NCBI GenBank assembly: GCA_965220505.1
Contig: CBDCQE010000001.1
Coordinates: 2,046,001-2,110,000, forward strand
Length of the DNA: 64,000 bases
Reading direction: 5' to 3'
Source of the DNA: Bin87 sp965220505
GTDB taxonomy: Bacteria; Chloroflexota; Dehalococcoidia; Lucifugimonadales; UBA3495
Shown: positions 35,296 to 45,117 of the stretch, piece by piece
Numbering within the stretch: position 1 is the stretch's first letter
Layout of the letters: the number at the start of each line of letters is the position of its first letter
The notes under the pieces: model-generated
Seen by the model: the letters and a program-made list of their open reading frames with translations, nothing else
Told to the model about the DNA's origin: nothing
Database searches by the model: none
Position numbers and translations under genes: made by a program

Positions 35296-36423
35296 ATGCG
35301 ATTTGCCGCATTCACGACCGTGGCGGCGTCCGCCGGCGAGGCCACCGACGCGGCTGGATTTCTGAACAACCTGCGGCAACAGGCCATCCTCGCGGAGGAG
35401 CTCGGCTTCGAGGCCATCTGGCTGGGCGAGCACCACTTCACCCCGTTTGGCGTGGGCGATCTGCCCAATCCGATACTGCTGGGCGTGGACCTGGCTGCCC
35501 GTACGTCCCGCATCCGCATCGGCCAGATGGCGAACATCGCCACCTGGTGGCATCCCATACGGCTGGCGGAAGACCTGGCGATGCTGGACAACATGTCCGG
35601 CGGCCGCCTGGAGGTGGGGTTCGGCCGGGGCATCTGGCCCTACGAGGGGCCGCAGTTCCACCCCAACGCCGACCCACGCAAAGACGCCGAGAACCGGGAA
35701 CTGTTCGAGGAAACCGTCGAGATCGTCCGCAAGATCTGGGCCGATGAGTATTTCAGCCACCACGGAGCCAACTACACCTTCCCCGCTCCGGAAACCGTCT
35801 TCTCCCACCCAGAGCTGGCGTCCGATTCGGCGTGGCAGGACGGCGACCGGGTGACTCGCCTGCGCGTCACCCCGCGCCCCTACCAGCAGCCGCATCCCCC
35901 GCTGTGGATGACGGTGTCCACCGACCGTTCGGTTACCACCGCCGCCCGCATGGGACTGAAAGCCTGCTACTGGCAGCCGCCGCCGCTGCGAATCCGCCAG
36001 CGCATGGAAATCTACGCCGAGGCGCGTTCCGAATTGGAAAACCGCACGTTCGTGTTGGGCGAGGATCAGGCCGTCATGCGCTCCACCTACGTCGCCTCGT
36101 CCATGGAGGAAGCCAGGCGGGAGGCCGAGGCTGCCATCATGTCCGCCTTCATATTCAATGATCCTTTCCGCGGACGACAGGTGTTCACCAACCCCGGCGA
36201 GGAGCTTGATCCCGACACGAAGCTGGACTGGGACTTCCTGGAACCCCGCACGCTGTTGGTGGGTTCGCCGAACAACGTCGCGGAGAAGATCCACGAGCTT
36301 CAGGAGGTGTGCAACCTGGACTACCTGCTGGTGGAGTTTGCCCATTCCGGCCTGTCGCAGCGCAAGATCCTGCGCAACCTGGAGAACTTCGCCACCAAAG
36401 TTATGCCGCGCTTCGCCAATTAG
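35296..36423 (+). CDS. LLM-class flavin-dependent oxidoreductase
   Basis: This 375-aa luciferase-like monooxygenase has the expected start MRFAAFTTVAAS, the helix AILAEELGFEAIWLGEHHF (about 35-53), a TSRIRIGQMANIATWWHP strand, GGRLEVGFGRGIWPYEGPQF (about 100-120) and a C-terminal GSPNNVAEKIHELQ. It would use reduced FMN or F420 to oxidise an unknown substrate. ATG 35296 follows AGGAAG. It pairs with the NHL gene. SAR202-type Chloroflexota are known for expansion of this family, which supports the taxonomic reading. Confidence 0.92.
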   Translation: MRFAAFTTVAASAGEATDAAGFLNNLRQQAILAEELGFEAIWLGEHHFTPFGVGDLPNPILLGVDLAARTSRIRIGQMANIATWWHPIRLAEDLAMLDNMSGGRLEVGFGRGIWPYEGPQFHPNADPRKDAENRELFEETVEIVRKIWADEYFSHHGANYTFPAPETVFSHPELASDSAWQDGDRVTRLRVTPRPYQQPHPPLWMTVSTDRSVTTAARMGLKACYWQPPPLRIRQRMEIYAEARSELENRTFVLGEDQAVMRSTYVASSMEEARREAEAAIMSAFIFNDPFRGRQVFTNPGEELDPDTKLDWDFLEPRTLLVGSPNNVAEKIHELQEVCNLDYLLVEFAHSGLSQRKILRNLENFATKVMPRFAN

Positions 36424-36453
36424 GGAGCCCAATCAGCGGGATATCGTGCGCGC

Positions 36454-37692
36454 CTAGAGGCAAATCATCCCATGCTGCGGTGCGCCCCTGGCCTCCTTGT
36501 CCCGAACCAGCAGGGTGCCCACCGTCGCGATAATCGACAGGGCCAGCATCAGCATGAAGGCGCGGTCGTAGCTGCCCCAGATGTCGAAGGACAGGGCGCC
36601 GGCCAGGGCGCCGAGCCCGCCGCTGACCTGGTGCACGCCGGAGATGGTTCCGCTGACCCTTCCCAACCGGTTGGTGCCGAAAATGTTTCCGGAGAACATG
36701 ACCGTGAGCGGAGCAGTCATCAGGAAGGTGAAGCCGTACAGCAGCGCGAAGATCATTACCGCCGGCTGATCCTGGTTCAGGATGACCAGTAAGAAAATCC
36801 CGATGCGCATTACGAAGCAGAGCAGCGTCGGCCGGCCTGGGCCCAGTTTGTCAGCGAGATAGCCGGAGGCCATGACGCCCAGAAGGCCCATCACGCCCAT
36901 GAGCGCCAGCAGGTACCCCGCGACCACCGTGCCCATTCCCGTGTCCAGGGCGAACGCCACCACGTGGGTTTGCACGAAGAAGTCCTGGAAGCCGCAGATG
37001 GCATAAACCACCAGGAGCAGCCAGAGCTGAACCGACGTGAGAAGCGGACCCTCCCTGGCTTGCTCATCGCCCTGTCCCCCTGGGGCTCTCGTGAACGGCG
37101 TTCCCGAGCTTGCGGACGTTGGTTGGGCGGACCGTACCGCGGCCGCAACAATCGGCGCCAGCAACACGAGGTTGGCCAGCCCCAGCGCCGCGTAGGAGAG
37201 ACGCCAGCCGAACCGAACCAGCGACTGGGCCAGCAATCCGACTATCACCAGTTGGCCGATGGCGTTGCCGGAGACCGCCACGCTGTTTGCAACGCCGCGG
37301 CGGTTTGGGAACCACCGGACGATCATGACGCTCACGATGGGGTTGGACATGCCGGCGTTCCCCAGCGCGAAGACCACCCCGTACACCAGGAACAGCTGCC
37401 ACGGCGAGGATATGACGCTCATCAGGGCGAGACCAACGGCGCCCACCACGGCTCCGATACCCATGATCCAGCGGAGGTCGTAGCGATCCGCCAGGCGGCC
37501 TACAAAGGGCATGGCGGCGGCGGAAACCAGCATGTACGCGGTGACGCCCAGCGACAGCACCGAGCGAGACCACGTGAGGTCATCGACCATGGGCTTCAGC
37601 ATGAGCCCCAGGGCGGAGCGCGACCCACCGTTGAAAAAGAGGATCGCGAACCCCGTGCCCAGTATGATCCAGCGATAGTCAATCCGGCGCAT
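36454..37692 (-). CDS. MFS transporter
   Basis: This 412-aa protein has about 12 membrane segments and the MFS intracellular loop motif GRLADRYDLRWIMG (about 65-78) after TM2. The second half repeats the pattern with SGYLADKLGPGRPTLLC. An N-terminal YRWIILGTGFAILFFNGGSR resembles the oxalate/formate antiporter (OFA) group. A charged central loop (about 195-215) separates the halves. Probable role: uptake of an organic acid made or used by the neighbouring oxidoreductases. Substrate not determinable. The gene converges with the LLM gene. Confidence 0.92.
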   Translation of the reverse strand: MRRIDYRWIILGTGFAILFFNGGSRSALGLMLKPMVDDLTWSRSVLSLGVTAYMLVSAAAMPFVGRLADRYDLRWIMGIGAVVGAVGLALMSVISSPWQLFLVYGVVFALGNAGMSNPIVSVMIVRWFPNRRGVANSVAVSGNAIGQLVIVGLLAQSLVRFGWRLSYAALGLANLVLLAPIVAAAVRSAQPTSASSGTPFTRAPGGQGDEQAREGPLLTSVQLWLLLVVYAICGFQDFFVQTHVVAFALDTGMGTVVAGYLLALMGVMGLLGVMASGYLADKLGPGRPTLLCFVMRIGIFLLVILNQDQPAVMIFALLYGFTFLMTAPLTVMFSGNIFGTNRLGRVSGTISGVHQVSGGLGALAGALSFDIWGSYDRAFMLMLALSIIATVGTLLVRDKEARGAPQHGMICL

Positions 37693-37804
37693 TGCGGCTC
37701 CGGTTCGTCAGGGTGGCCCACCGTAGCATCGCGTTTAAACGGGAGTCAACGAACCGCTCTCGGAGTATCTGTTCGGATTTAATGGGCCATTGTCGAGGTC
37801 GTAG

Positions 37805-37930
37805 CGTCATTCCGGCCTTGAGCCGGAATCCAGGGACGCTTCCGAACGGGGACGTCGGTTGCGCAAGCGATTTCTGGACTCCGGCCCCGTATCAAGTACG
37901 GGGTGACGTTCTTTCGCCGGAGTGACGGCT
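37805..37930. repeat. REP-like hairpin repeat in a 349-bp gap
   Basis: CGTCATTCCGGC at 37805 is followed by loop CTTGA and GCCGGAATCCAG, a strong hairpin. A second arm in opposite sense, CTGGACTCCGGCCCCGTA then TCAAGTACGGGGTGACG (about 37873-37908), is the usual inverted partner, and another piece CGCCGGAGTGACGG follows. The whole gap 37693-38041 contains no gene that I can support. Repeats of this form occur in intergenic DNA of many bacteria. Confidence 0.7.
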
Positions 37931-38041
37931 TGACACCGGAAGCCGTCGCTCTGCCATTGACGGCATATTGCCGCACGCATAACATCCGCGCATTCCGGCG
38001 AAATCCACAACGTTCGACCGACGGCGCTCCCAGTTAATGTC

Positions 38042-41000
38042 ATGGTGCAGGCAACACAACGCATCGCTGCGGCCAGGCAACTGCGGTTGTTTGATACGGG
38101 GCTGAAGAAGAAGCGGGTCATCGGCATCCTGCTGTTGGCCGTCATTCTTGGTCTGTTCCTGGCGTTCAATCGCATACCCAAGCTGGACACGGTCGAGGCC
38201 GACCTGGCGGGTGTCAATGCTCCGCGAGCCGAGTGTTTCCAGGGGTTTTGCATCAACCGGGAACCCGAAACCGGGTTCTGGGAACGATGGTGGGACTTCT
38301 CCACGAGTTACCTGAAGCTGGTGACGGCGGGAATGATCTTCGCGTTCCTCGCCGCCGGCATAACGGAGGTGTTCCTGTTCCCCGGCGGGGGAGGCTCACG
38401 TTTCACCGGGGGCGGCATCAAGGGGGTATTGCGCGGGTTCGCCGTCGGCTCCTCCATGAACCTGTGCTCCGCGTGCATCGTCCCCATCGCCTCGGCTTTT
38501 CGGAACCGGGGCGCGCCGGTGGAAACCGCCATCGCGATGACCCAGGGGTCTTCCACCCTGAACTTGCCCGCGCTGGTGATGGCGGCCCTGGTCTTTACGC
38601 CCATGCTGGCCAGCACACGCATCGCGGTCAGCATCGCAGGGGTACTGCTGCTGGGCCCGTTGGTGGCCCTGCTGGTCCGACGTCAGGTGCGTTTGGCGGA
38701 CATCTTCGGCAACTCCGCCAACGATCAGCCCCAGGATCAGGCCACCTGGCGAGACATCGCCTCCACCGGATTGAAGGACTGGCTTAGGTCCAGCCTCCGC
38801 TACCTGTGGCGGCTGGGCCCGGCCATGATCCTGGCGGGGTTCGCCGGCGGCCTGGTGATCCAATGGATTACGCCCGAGACCGTCGCCGCCTATCTGGGCG
38901 ACGATGTGTCGGGCATCGCCGTAGCCGCCACCCTGGGCATCCTCATCAACGTGCCGCTGCTTTTCGAGATACCGCTGGTGGCGGTGCTGATGCTGGTCGG
39001 TATGGGCGCGGCGCCGGCGGCGGCGCTCCTGTTCGGCGCGGCGGCGGCCGGCCCATTCACCCTTTGGGGCCTGTCTCGGGTCATGCCCAAGAAAGCGGTG
39101 GCCGCCTTCGCCGCCGGGACGTGGACCCTGAGCATGGCGGGAGGTGTGGGCCTGTTGTTCGTCGGCCCGTTTTTTCTGGACAACTCCGATTCCCGCATCG
39201 TTTTCAGCTCGGACCGGGACGGCGACTTTGAGATTTACTCGATGCTGCCGGACGGCTCGGACCTGAAACGGCTCAGCAACAACACCAACTACGACGACAT
39301 GCCGGCCTGGTCACCCGACGGCAAAAAGATCGCGTTCGTGTCCGACCGTCACGGCAGCCCCGAAATCTACGTGATGAACGCCGACGGCTCGCGCGTGCGT
39401 CGACTCACCGAGGACCATGGCCCGGACAACGCGCTTCCGGCGTGGTCTCCCGACGGCAGCCGGATCGTCTATTCCTCCGAGCGCGACGGCAACCGGGAGA
39501 TCTACGTGATGGATGCCGACGGCTCCAATCCGGTCAACCTTACCGATCACCCGGGGTACGACTCGTCACCTTCCTGGTCTCCGGACGGGCAACGCATCGT
39601 GTTCAACTCGCGCCGCGACGGCAACCTGGAAATTTACGTGATGAACGCCAACGGCTCCGGCCAGATCCGCCTGACCAGGAACGCGACCTCCGACGAATTT
39701 CCCGCCTGGTCGCCGAACGGTTCCAAAATCGCTTTCTCCTCCAGCAGGACGGGCCGTCGCGCCGTGTACGTCATGGATGCTGACGGCTCGAACCCGGCGC
39801 AGATCACCGGGGACGCCTTCAACGACTACTGGCCCTCCTGGTCACCCGATGGAACGCGGATAGCTTTCACCAGCGACCGGTACGGCGCCCCGGAGATCAT
39901 GGCGATGAACGCCGACGGATCACATCAGGTCAACCTCAGCCACGGCCCGGGCGCCGACAACGGTCCGGCGTGGAGATCGGGGAATCTCCCTCCCTCCAGC
40001 ACCCACGGGCCGCGGATTTCGGCGCTGGAGCCGGCGGCAGCCGCCACCTCCGGGGGCAGCCTGGTAGCCATCTCCGGCGCCGGCCTGGAGGAAGGCAGCC
40101 GCGTCACCATCGGGGGAGTGGAAGCGGCTGTACTGGAGTCCCTGGACTCCCACACGATGACCGTGGCGGCGCCGGCGCACCGGGCCGGCGTCGTCGACGT
40201 GGTGATAACCAATCCCGACGGCCGATCCGGCACATTGCCCGGGGGATTCACCTACCGCCAACCGTTGTTTGCCGACGTGGCGCGGGAGACCGGGGTAGCA
40301 TTTCAGCACTTCCGGGACCCGGTGGACCGGATTCCGCTGGGCGCGGGTGTCGTCGTTTTTGACTACAACAACGACGGCCGGCAGGACATCTACGTCGCGT
40401 CCAAACCCTCCTGGGGCGAGTCCCCGGACCAGATCGACGGGGCCAACGCGTTGTACCGCAACGACGGCAACGGCACGTTCACCGATGTTGCGGAGGAGGC
40501 TGGCGTCGACGAGTTGATGGACCTGTCCAACGGCGGGTGCGCCGCCGACTATGACAACGATGGCGACCAGGACCTTTACGTCACCAATTGGGGCACAAGC
40601 AAACTCTTTCGGAACAATGGGTCAGGAGCATTTGATGACGTGACGGACCGCGCCGGATTGGGTGACCCCGATTCCAGCTACCGGTCCATGGGCTGCGCCT
40701 GGGGCGACTATGACCGGGACGGCCATCTGGACTTCGTCGTTGTCCGTCACATGGAAGAATCGGACATGGACGCTCTGGATCTCCGGGTCTTCTACCTTGC
40801 CGTGCGACCACTGGGCCTTTTCCACAACAACGGCGACGGCACTTTCACCGAAGTCTCGCATCTGCTGGGCGACATCGGGTCTCCAGGGAAAATCCCCGGA
40901 GAGTACGGCAACCTGTGGGGCGCCGGGTTCCAGCCGGGCTGGGTCGATTTCGACAACGACGGCGACCCCGACCTTTACGTGGTTAACGACTTCGGCCGGG

Positions 41001-41875
41001 ATGCCCAACCCAACGTCCTGTGGCGCAACGACGGCCCTGCCGCCGACGGAATCTGGCAATTTGAGGATATTTCCCGCAATTCCGGGGCCGACGTCGCGAT
41101 GTTCGGCATGGGCCTCGCGGTGGGCGACTACGATCTCGACGGGCACTTCGACCTGTACGTCACCAATATCGAGGACAACGTCCTGCTGAAAAACAACGGC
41201 GACGGGATCACGTTCACCGAAACGGCCGCTGACGCCGGGGCAGGAATGGGAGCATTCCAAAGGCGGCAGCGGGTGAGTTGGGGCACGGTGTTTTTCGATT
41301 ATGACAACGACGGTTGGGAGGACCTCTACGTCGCCAGCGGCCATCTGGACAGCGATCCGTTCACCAACCACCGCCGTCAACCCAACCTGCTGCTGCGCAA
41401 CAGCGGTGAAGCTACTTTTGAAAACGTGTCGTCGATCAGCGGGGCCGACGACCAGGGCGTCGGCCGCGGCGTGGCCTACGCCGACTTCAACAACGACGGC
41501 TGCCTGGATTTGTACGTGGCAAACATGGGGCTCGCCGGCGACGAGGCCCAGAGCGCCCGCCTGTTCCAGAACACCTGCGCGTGGGACGCTAACTGGCTCC
41601 GGGTGCGAACCGTGGGCACGGTAAGCAACCGAGACGGCATCGGCGCCCGGGTCACTGTGGTGGCCGACGGACGCACGCAAATCAGGGAAATCGCCGCCGG
41701 CTCCAGCAACAAGAGCCAGAACATGCTGCCGGCGCACTTCGGCCTGGGCCGGGCAGCAAAGGTGGATACGCTGCAAATTCGCTGGCCCAGCGGGATCATA
41801 CAGACCCTGCATGATGTGCCGCCCAATCAACGGCTGACCGTTGTCGAGGACCCGCAGTCCGGGTCCGGGCCGTAG
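38042..41875 (+). CDS. Permease-propeller-TIG-FG-GAP fusion protein
   Basis: This 1277-aa protein is one uninterrupted frame. Residues 24-380 form a permease with about eight membrane segments that resembles the DUF318/ArsP-type family; NLCSACIVPIASAFRNRG and GSSTLNLPALVMAALVF match its cysteine-bearing motif. Residues 385-650 form a PD40/TolB-like propeller of about six blades with repeating AWSPDGKKIAF and EIYVMNADGS. Residues 655-740 are a TIG/IPT domain. Residues 745-1195 are FG-GAP/VCBS repeats with Ca-site sequences such as VVFDYNNDGRQDIYVAS. The final part is an ASPIC/UnbV domain (NWLRVRTVG, then FGLGRAAKVDTLQIRWPSG). Such a fusion is unfamiliar. No ribosome site precedes ATG 38042. 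Confidence 0.88.
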   Translation: MVQATQRIAAARQLRLFDTGLKKKRVIGILLLAVILGLFLAFNRIPKLDTVEADLAGVNAPRAECFQGFCINREPETGFWERWWDFSTSYLKLVTAGMIFAFLAAGITEVFLFPGGGGSRFTGGGIKGVLRGFAVGSSMNLCSACIVPIASAFRNRGAPVETAIAMTQGSSTLNLPALVMAALVFTPMLASTRIAVSIAGVLLLGPLVALLVRRQVRLADIFGNSANDQPQDQATWRDIASTGLKDWLRSSLRYLWRLGPAMILAGFAGGLVIQWITPETVAAYLGDDVSGIAVAATLGILINVPLLFEIPLVAVLMLVGMGAAPAAALLFGAAAAGPFTLWGLSRVMPKKAVAAFAAGTWTLSMAGGVGLLFVGPFFLDNSDSRIVFSSDRDGDFEIYSMLPDGSDLKRLSNNTNYDDMPAWSPDGKKIAFVSDRHGSPEIYVMNADGSRVRRLTEDHGPDNALPAWSPDGSRIVYSSERDGNREIYVMDADGSNPVNLTDHPGYDSSPSWSPDGQRIVFNSRRDGNLEIYVMNANGSGQIRLTRNATSDEFPAWSPNGSKIAFSSSRTGRRAVYVMDADGSNPAQITGDAFNDYWPSWSPDGTRIAFTSDRYGAPEIMAMNADGSHQVNLSHGPGADNGPAWRSGNLPPSSTHGPRISALEPAAAATSGGSLVAISGAGLEEGSRVTIGGVEAAVLESLDSHTMTVAAPAHRAGVVDVVITNPDGRSGTLPGGFTYRQPLFADVARETGVAFQHFRDPVDRIPLGAGVVVFDYNNDGRQDIYVASKPSWGESPDQIDGANALYRNDGNGTFTDVAEEAGVDELMDLSNGGCAADYDNDGDQDLYVTNWGTSKLFRNNGSGAFDDVTDRAGLGDPDSSYRSMGCAWGDYDRDGHLDFVVVRHMEESDMDALDLRVFYLAVRPLGLFHNNGDGTFTEVSHLLGDIGSPGKIPGEYGNLWGAGFQPGWVDFDNDGDPDLYVVNDFGRDAQPNVLWRNDGPAADGIWQFEDISRNSGADVAMFGMGLAVGDYDLDGHFDLYVTNIEDNVLLKNNGDGITFTETAADAGAGMGAFQRRQRVSWGTVFFDYDNDGWEDLYVASGHLDSDPFTNHRRQPNLLLRNSGEATFENVSSISGADDQGVGRGVAYADFNNDGCLDLYVANMGLAGDEAQSARLFQNTCAWDANWLRVRTVGTVSNRDGIGARVTVVADGRTQIREIAAGSSNKSQNMLPAHFGLGRAAKVDTLQIRWPSGIIQTLHDVPPNQRLTVVEDPQSGSGP

Positions 41876-42052
41876 CAGCATCCGCCAGCGCGGATGCTAT
41901 TGACACCACTCACGTTGCTGTTATACAGTCCGCCTGATTTGCGAATGGGTTCTAGTTCGTTGCAACTTGTTACGTTACACGACTTACAGTCCCATATCCA
42001 TGATCGGAATTCGTAACGGCTTTGACGATATTCAATTCCCACGGACGTATTT

Positions 42053-42070
42053 GATATGAGTTTTCATATC
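42053..42070. promoter_or_regulatory. Palindromic operator candidate upstream of the first ABC operon
   Basis: GATATGA-GTTT-TCATATC is a perfect 7-bp inverted repeat with a 4-base centre in the 356-bp non-coding stretch 41876-42231. That stretch is notably AT-richer than its surroundings and probably carries the promoter of the ABC operon. No regulator gene is adjacent. Confidence 0.4.
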
Positions 42071-42231
42071 TGACTTGCCGAGGTACGACGCCTAATTCAG
42101 GAATACCTACTTAATTCGCAACCAGATGGATGAGCCAGGTTGATCATTGGCTCGGGCTTCAGGGAAACACGGAGGACATGCGTCTTGACCCAAGGTCACG
42201 GACGCGACAAGCACAGTCTGGAGGTCTGGTA

Positions 42232-44049
42232 ATGAACCGCTACCGAATGAAGATCCAATCGGCGTTGATGCTTTTACCAGCGCTGCTGCTCCTGACATTC
42301 GTCGCAGCATGCGGAGGCGCCGAGGCCCCGGCTGAGCAAGCCCAGCCTGCTGCAGCGCAGCCGGCATCCGGGGGCGCGCCGGCCGCCGCCGCTCAGCCCA
42401 CCGCCATGCCTGAGTCCCAGGACCAGCCCAGCGGCGATGTGGTGGATGAGAGCCAGTTGCCGACAGACAAGATCATCCTGGGACTGATCACGCCCATCGA
42501 CGACACCGTGGTACCGTGGCAGGGCGGTGTGGACTTCGTGTACCAGCACAGTCCGTTCATGGAATACCTGGTGCAATTGGATCCCAACACCAGCGAATGG
42601 ATCCCCATGCTGGCAAAATCATGGGAGATGAACGCCACCGGCGACGTTTGGACCTTCGAGCTGGAGCAGGGCATCCAGTTCCATCGGGGGTTTGGCGAGT
42701 TCACCGCCGCAGACGTGGAGCACAGCTTCAAGCTCACCTGCCAGAAGGGCACCCGCGCCAGCTACAAGGGCGGCATCTGCAACGTCGACTACGTGGAGAT
42801 TCTGGATCCTTATAACATCCAGGTCCACATGGTGAAGCCCTCCGCTGAGTATCTGTTCTACGCCGCCGAGTCAGCGGGCAACATGATTTACAGCAAGGCT
42901 CAGTGCGACCAGGCCGGCGGGTTCGACGATGCTGAGAACATCGCCAGCGAGGGCTGCACCGACGCGTATTACGAGGGGCTGGCCGGCACCGGACCGTATC
43001 AGTACGAAGGCCGCACGCCGGAAGTACACGTGGATTACTCGCTGGCCTTCCCGGACGGACATTGGCGGCATGATCCGGTTTACCCCGAAATGCGCAACAC
43101 CTGGGTGCTGGAAGAGTCCACCCGCCTGGCTCAGTTCCGCGCCGAGGAGACGCACATGACTGAGGTCAACCGGGACCTGGGCGACAAGCTGGAGGCAGAG
43201 GAAGAAGGGAAGTTCAAGATCATACCCAGCACCGGCCCCGCCCAGCAGACGGCCTTCCGTTTCGGCGGCATGTTCTACGGCGACGCGGAAAACTATGACC
43301 CCGACTTCCCGGTGACTGCACCGGGCGAAATCGGCATCAAGGTGCGCAAAGCGCTGAACAAGGCCGTGGACCGCGAGACCTTCAAGCAGGAACTCTACAA
43401 GGGCCGCGTCTGGGACTCCAAGGTGCACGCTTTCCATCCCACCCTGACGGCCTGGAATCCCAAGTGGGACGAGGACTGGGAGGAGGAATACGGCTACGAC
43501 CTGGAGGCCTCCAAGCAGCTTCTGGCTGAGGCCGGCTACCCCGAGGGATTCAAAATCACAGTTCCGATGTATCCCTTCCCCGGCGCTCCCGAGCTTCCCC
43601 AGATCGCCCAGTTCATGCAGCTGGCCTGGGCGGAGATCGGAGTGGAACTGGAACTCCGTGACGAAGACCGCGCAGCCGTGGTTGCCCGACGTCGGAACAA
43701 GGCGAACCACGAAACAGCCCTGGCGACCACTCCTTCATTCAAGGCTGTGGAAGCGCAGATCATGCTGTTCAACACTCCGAAGGAAGACGGTGGCGTGGTC
43801 TTCATGTACGAGACTGCCGAACTGCAGGACCTGTATCACCAGTTGCAGGTGACGGTGGACCCGGTGGAACGTGAAAAGGTGCTGTACCAGATCGGTGACA
43901 TCAAGTTCTACCATCACGAGTGGATACCACTCTTCTGGGTGCCCATCGAGACGATAGTCAACACCGAATACATCTGCGAATGGCCATTCCCAGGCTGGGA
44001 AGGCGGCGACCTAGGCAGCAACGAGCTGATTGAGGGTCCGCCTTGCTGA
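42232..44049 (+). CDS. Peptide ABC transporter substrate-binding lipoprotein (SBP_bac_5), system 1
   Basis: This 605-aa protein has a lipoprotein signal (LLLLTFVAAC, cysteine about residue 24), an Ala/Gln/Pro-rich spacer to about 60, then the SBP_bac_5 domain: TSEWIPMLAKSWEMNATGDV, TFELEQGIQFHRGFGEFTAADVEHSF and KALNKAVDRETFKQEL (about 380). It binds peptides or similar ligands outside the membrane and hands them to the permeases that follow. ATG 42232 follows GGAGGTCTGGTA. A long insert in the permease-facing lobe (about 300-345) is seen. No ATPase gene accompanies the operon. Confidence 0.95.
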   Translation: MNRYRMKIQSALMLLPALLLLTFVAACGGAEAPAEQAQPAAAQPASGGAPAAAAQPTAMPESQDQPSGDVVDESQLPTDKIILGLITPIDDTVVPWQGGVDFVYQHSPFMEYLVQLDPNTSEWIPMLAKSWEMNATGDVWTFELEQGIQFHRGFGEFTAADVEHSFKLTCQKGTRASYKGGICNVDYVEILDPYNIQVHMVKPSAEYLFYAAESAGNMIYSKAQCDQAGGFDDAENIASEGCTDAYYEGLAGTGPYQYEGRTPEVHVDYSLAFPDGHWRHDPVYPEMRNTWVLEESTRLAQFRAEETHMTEVNRDLGDKLEAEEEGKFKIIPSTGPAQQTAFRFGGMFYGDAENYDPDFPVTAPGEIGIKVRKALNKAVDRETFKQELYKGRVWDSKVHAFHPTLTAWNPKWDEDWEEEYGYDLEASKQLLAEAGYPEGFKITVPMYPFPGAPELPQIAQFMQLAWAEIGVELELRDEDRAAVVARRRNKANHETALATTPSFKAVEAQIMLFNTPKEDGGVVFMYETAELQDLYHQLQVTVDPVEREKVLYQIGDIKFYHHEWIPLFWVPIETIVNTEYICEWPFPGWEGGDLGSNELIEGPPC

Positions 44050-44165
44050 TCCTCAGCCAGTCTGACCAATAGCCGGTTTGAAAGCGCCGCGACTGCCGGG
44101 CAACCGACAGTCGCGGTGCGCGAATTGGAAACAGCCACGGCAGAACCCTGGGGCAGGAGTTAGGG

Positions 44166-45086
44166 ATGCAACGGTACATCATTATGCGTATCCTCCAGGC
44201 TATCCTGGTCCTGGTGGTGGTCAGCGTAATTGCTTTCGCCCTGGGCCACGCCGGCGGCAACCCTCTGGACGCCATTCTGCCGGATGACGCGGACGCCCAG
44301 GTGCGGGCGGATCTGGAGGAATTCTGGGGCATCAACAGGCCGTTGCACGAGCAGTACTTCACTTACGTGTGGAACGCGGTACGGGGCGACTTCGGCGATT
44401 CTTTCAAGTACCCAAACTTCACCGTGGCGGAGCTCATCCGGGACCGCTTCATGGCCACCATCCAGCTGGCGGGCGCCGGCATTCTGGTGGCCGTCGCCCT
44501 GGGATTACCCATCGGGGTCCTCACGGCAACCTATCGCGACACCATCTTCGACTGGACGGGCAAGGTCGTGGCCCTCTTGGGCCAATCCCTGCCCGTTTTC
44601 TGGCTGGGCATCGTCCTGATGTGGATATTTGCCGTGCAGTTGGACTGGTTTCCAACCTCCGGCAAGGGCGGCATCAGGAACCTGATCCTGCCGGCCGTCG
44701 CCATCGGATGGTTCCAGGTGGCCGCGATGCTCCGTCTGGTCCGCTCGTCTATGCTGGACGTGCTGGATAGCGAGTACGTGAAGCTGGCCCGCATCAAGGG
44801 TCTGCCCGAGAGAAAGATCATCTGGAAGCACTGCTTGCGGAATGCCGCCATCGCGCCGCTGACCTACTTCGCCATCACGTTGGGGTCGCTCATGGTCGGC
44901 TCGGTTTCCATCGAAACGGTGTTCCAATGGCCCGGCCTGGGGTTCCTGCTGTTCAACGCGGCGCGATCCAGCGATTACGCTCTTCTCCAGGGCATAATGC
45001 TCACCTTCACCACCATCTACATCGTGGCGAACCTGCTGGTGGACATAGCCTACGCCTACCTCGACCCACGCATACGGTACACATAA
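44166..45086 (+). CDS. ABC transporter permease, DppB type, system 1
   Basis: This 306-aa inner-membrane protein has about six membrane segments. Features are IIMRILQAILVLVVVSVIAF at the start, a periplasmic loop with EQYFTYVWNAVRGDFGDSF, and the EAA loop RSSMLDVLDSEYVKLARIKGLPERKIIWKHCLRNA (shown in part; about 185-220) that contacts the ATPases. The end YAYLDPRIRYT is typical. It begins with ATG 44166 just after GGAG and overlaps no gene; the partner permease follows 31 bp later. Confidence 0.95.
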   Translation: MQRYIIMRILQAILVLVVVSVIAFALGHAGGNPLDAILPDDADAQVRADLEEFWGINRPLHEQYFTYVWNAVRGDFGDSFKYPNFTVAELIRDRFMATIQLAGAGILVAVALGLPIGVLTATYRDTIFDWTGKVVALLGQSLPVFWLGIVLMWIFAVQLDWFPTSGKGGIRNLILPAVAIGWFQVAAMLRLVRSSMLDVLDSEYVKLARIKGLPERKIIWKHCLRNAAIAPLTYFAITLGSLMVGSVSIETVFQWPGLGFLLFNAARSSDYALLQGIMLTFTTIYIVANLLVDIAYAYLDPRIRYT

Positions 45087-45117
45087 AGCCCAGAGGGCTT
45101 AAGCGAGGACAACAGCC

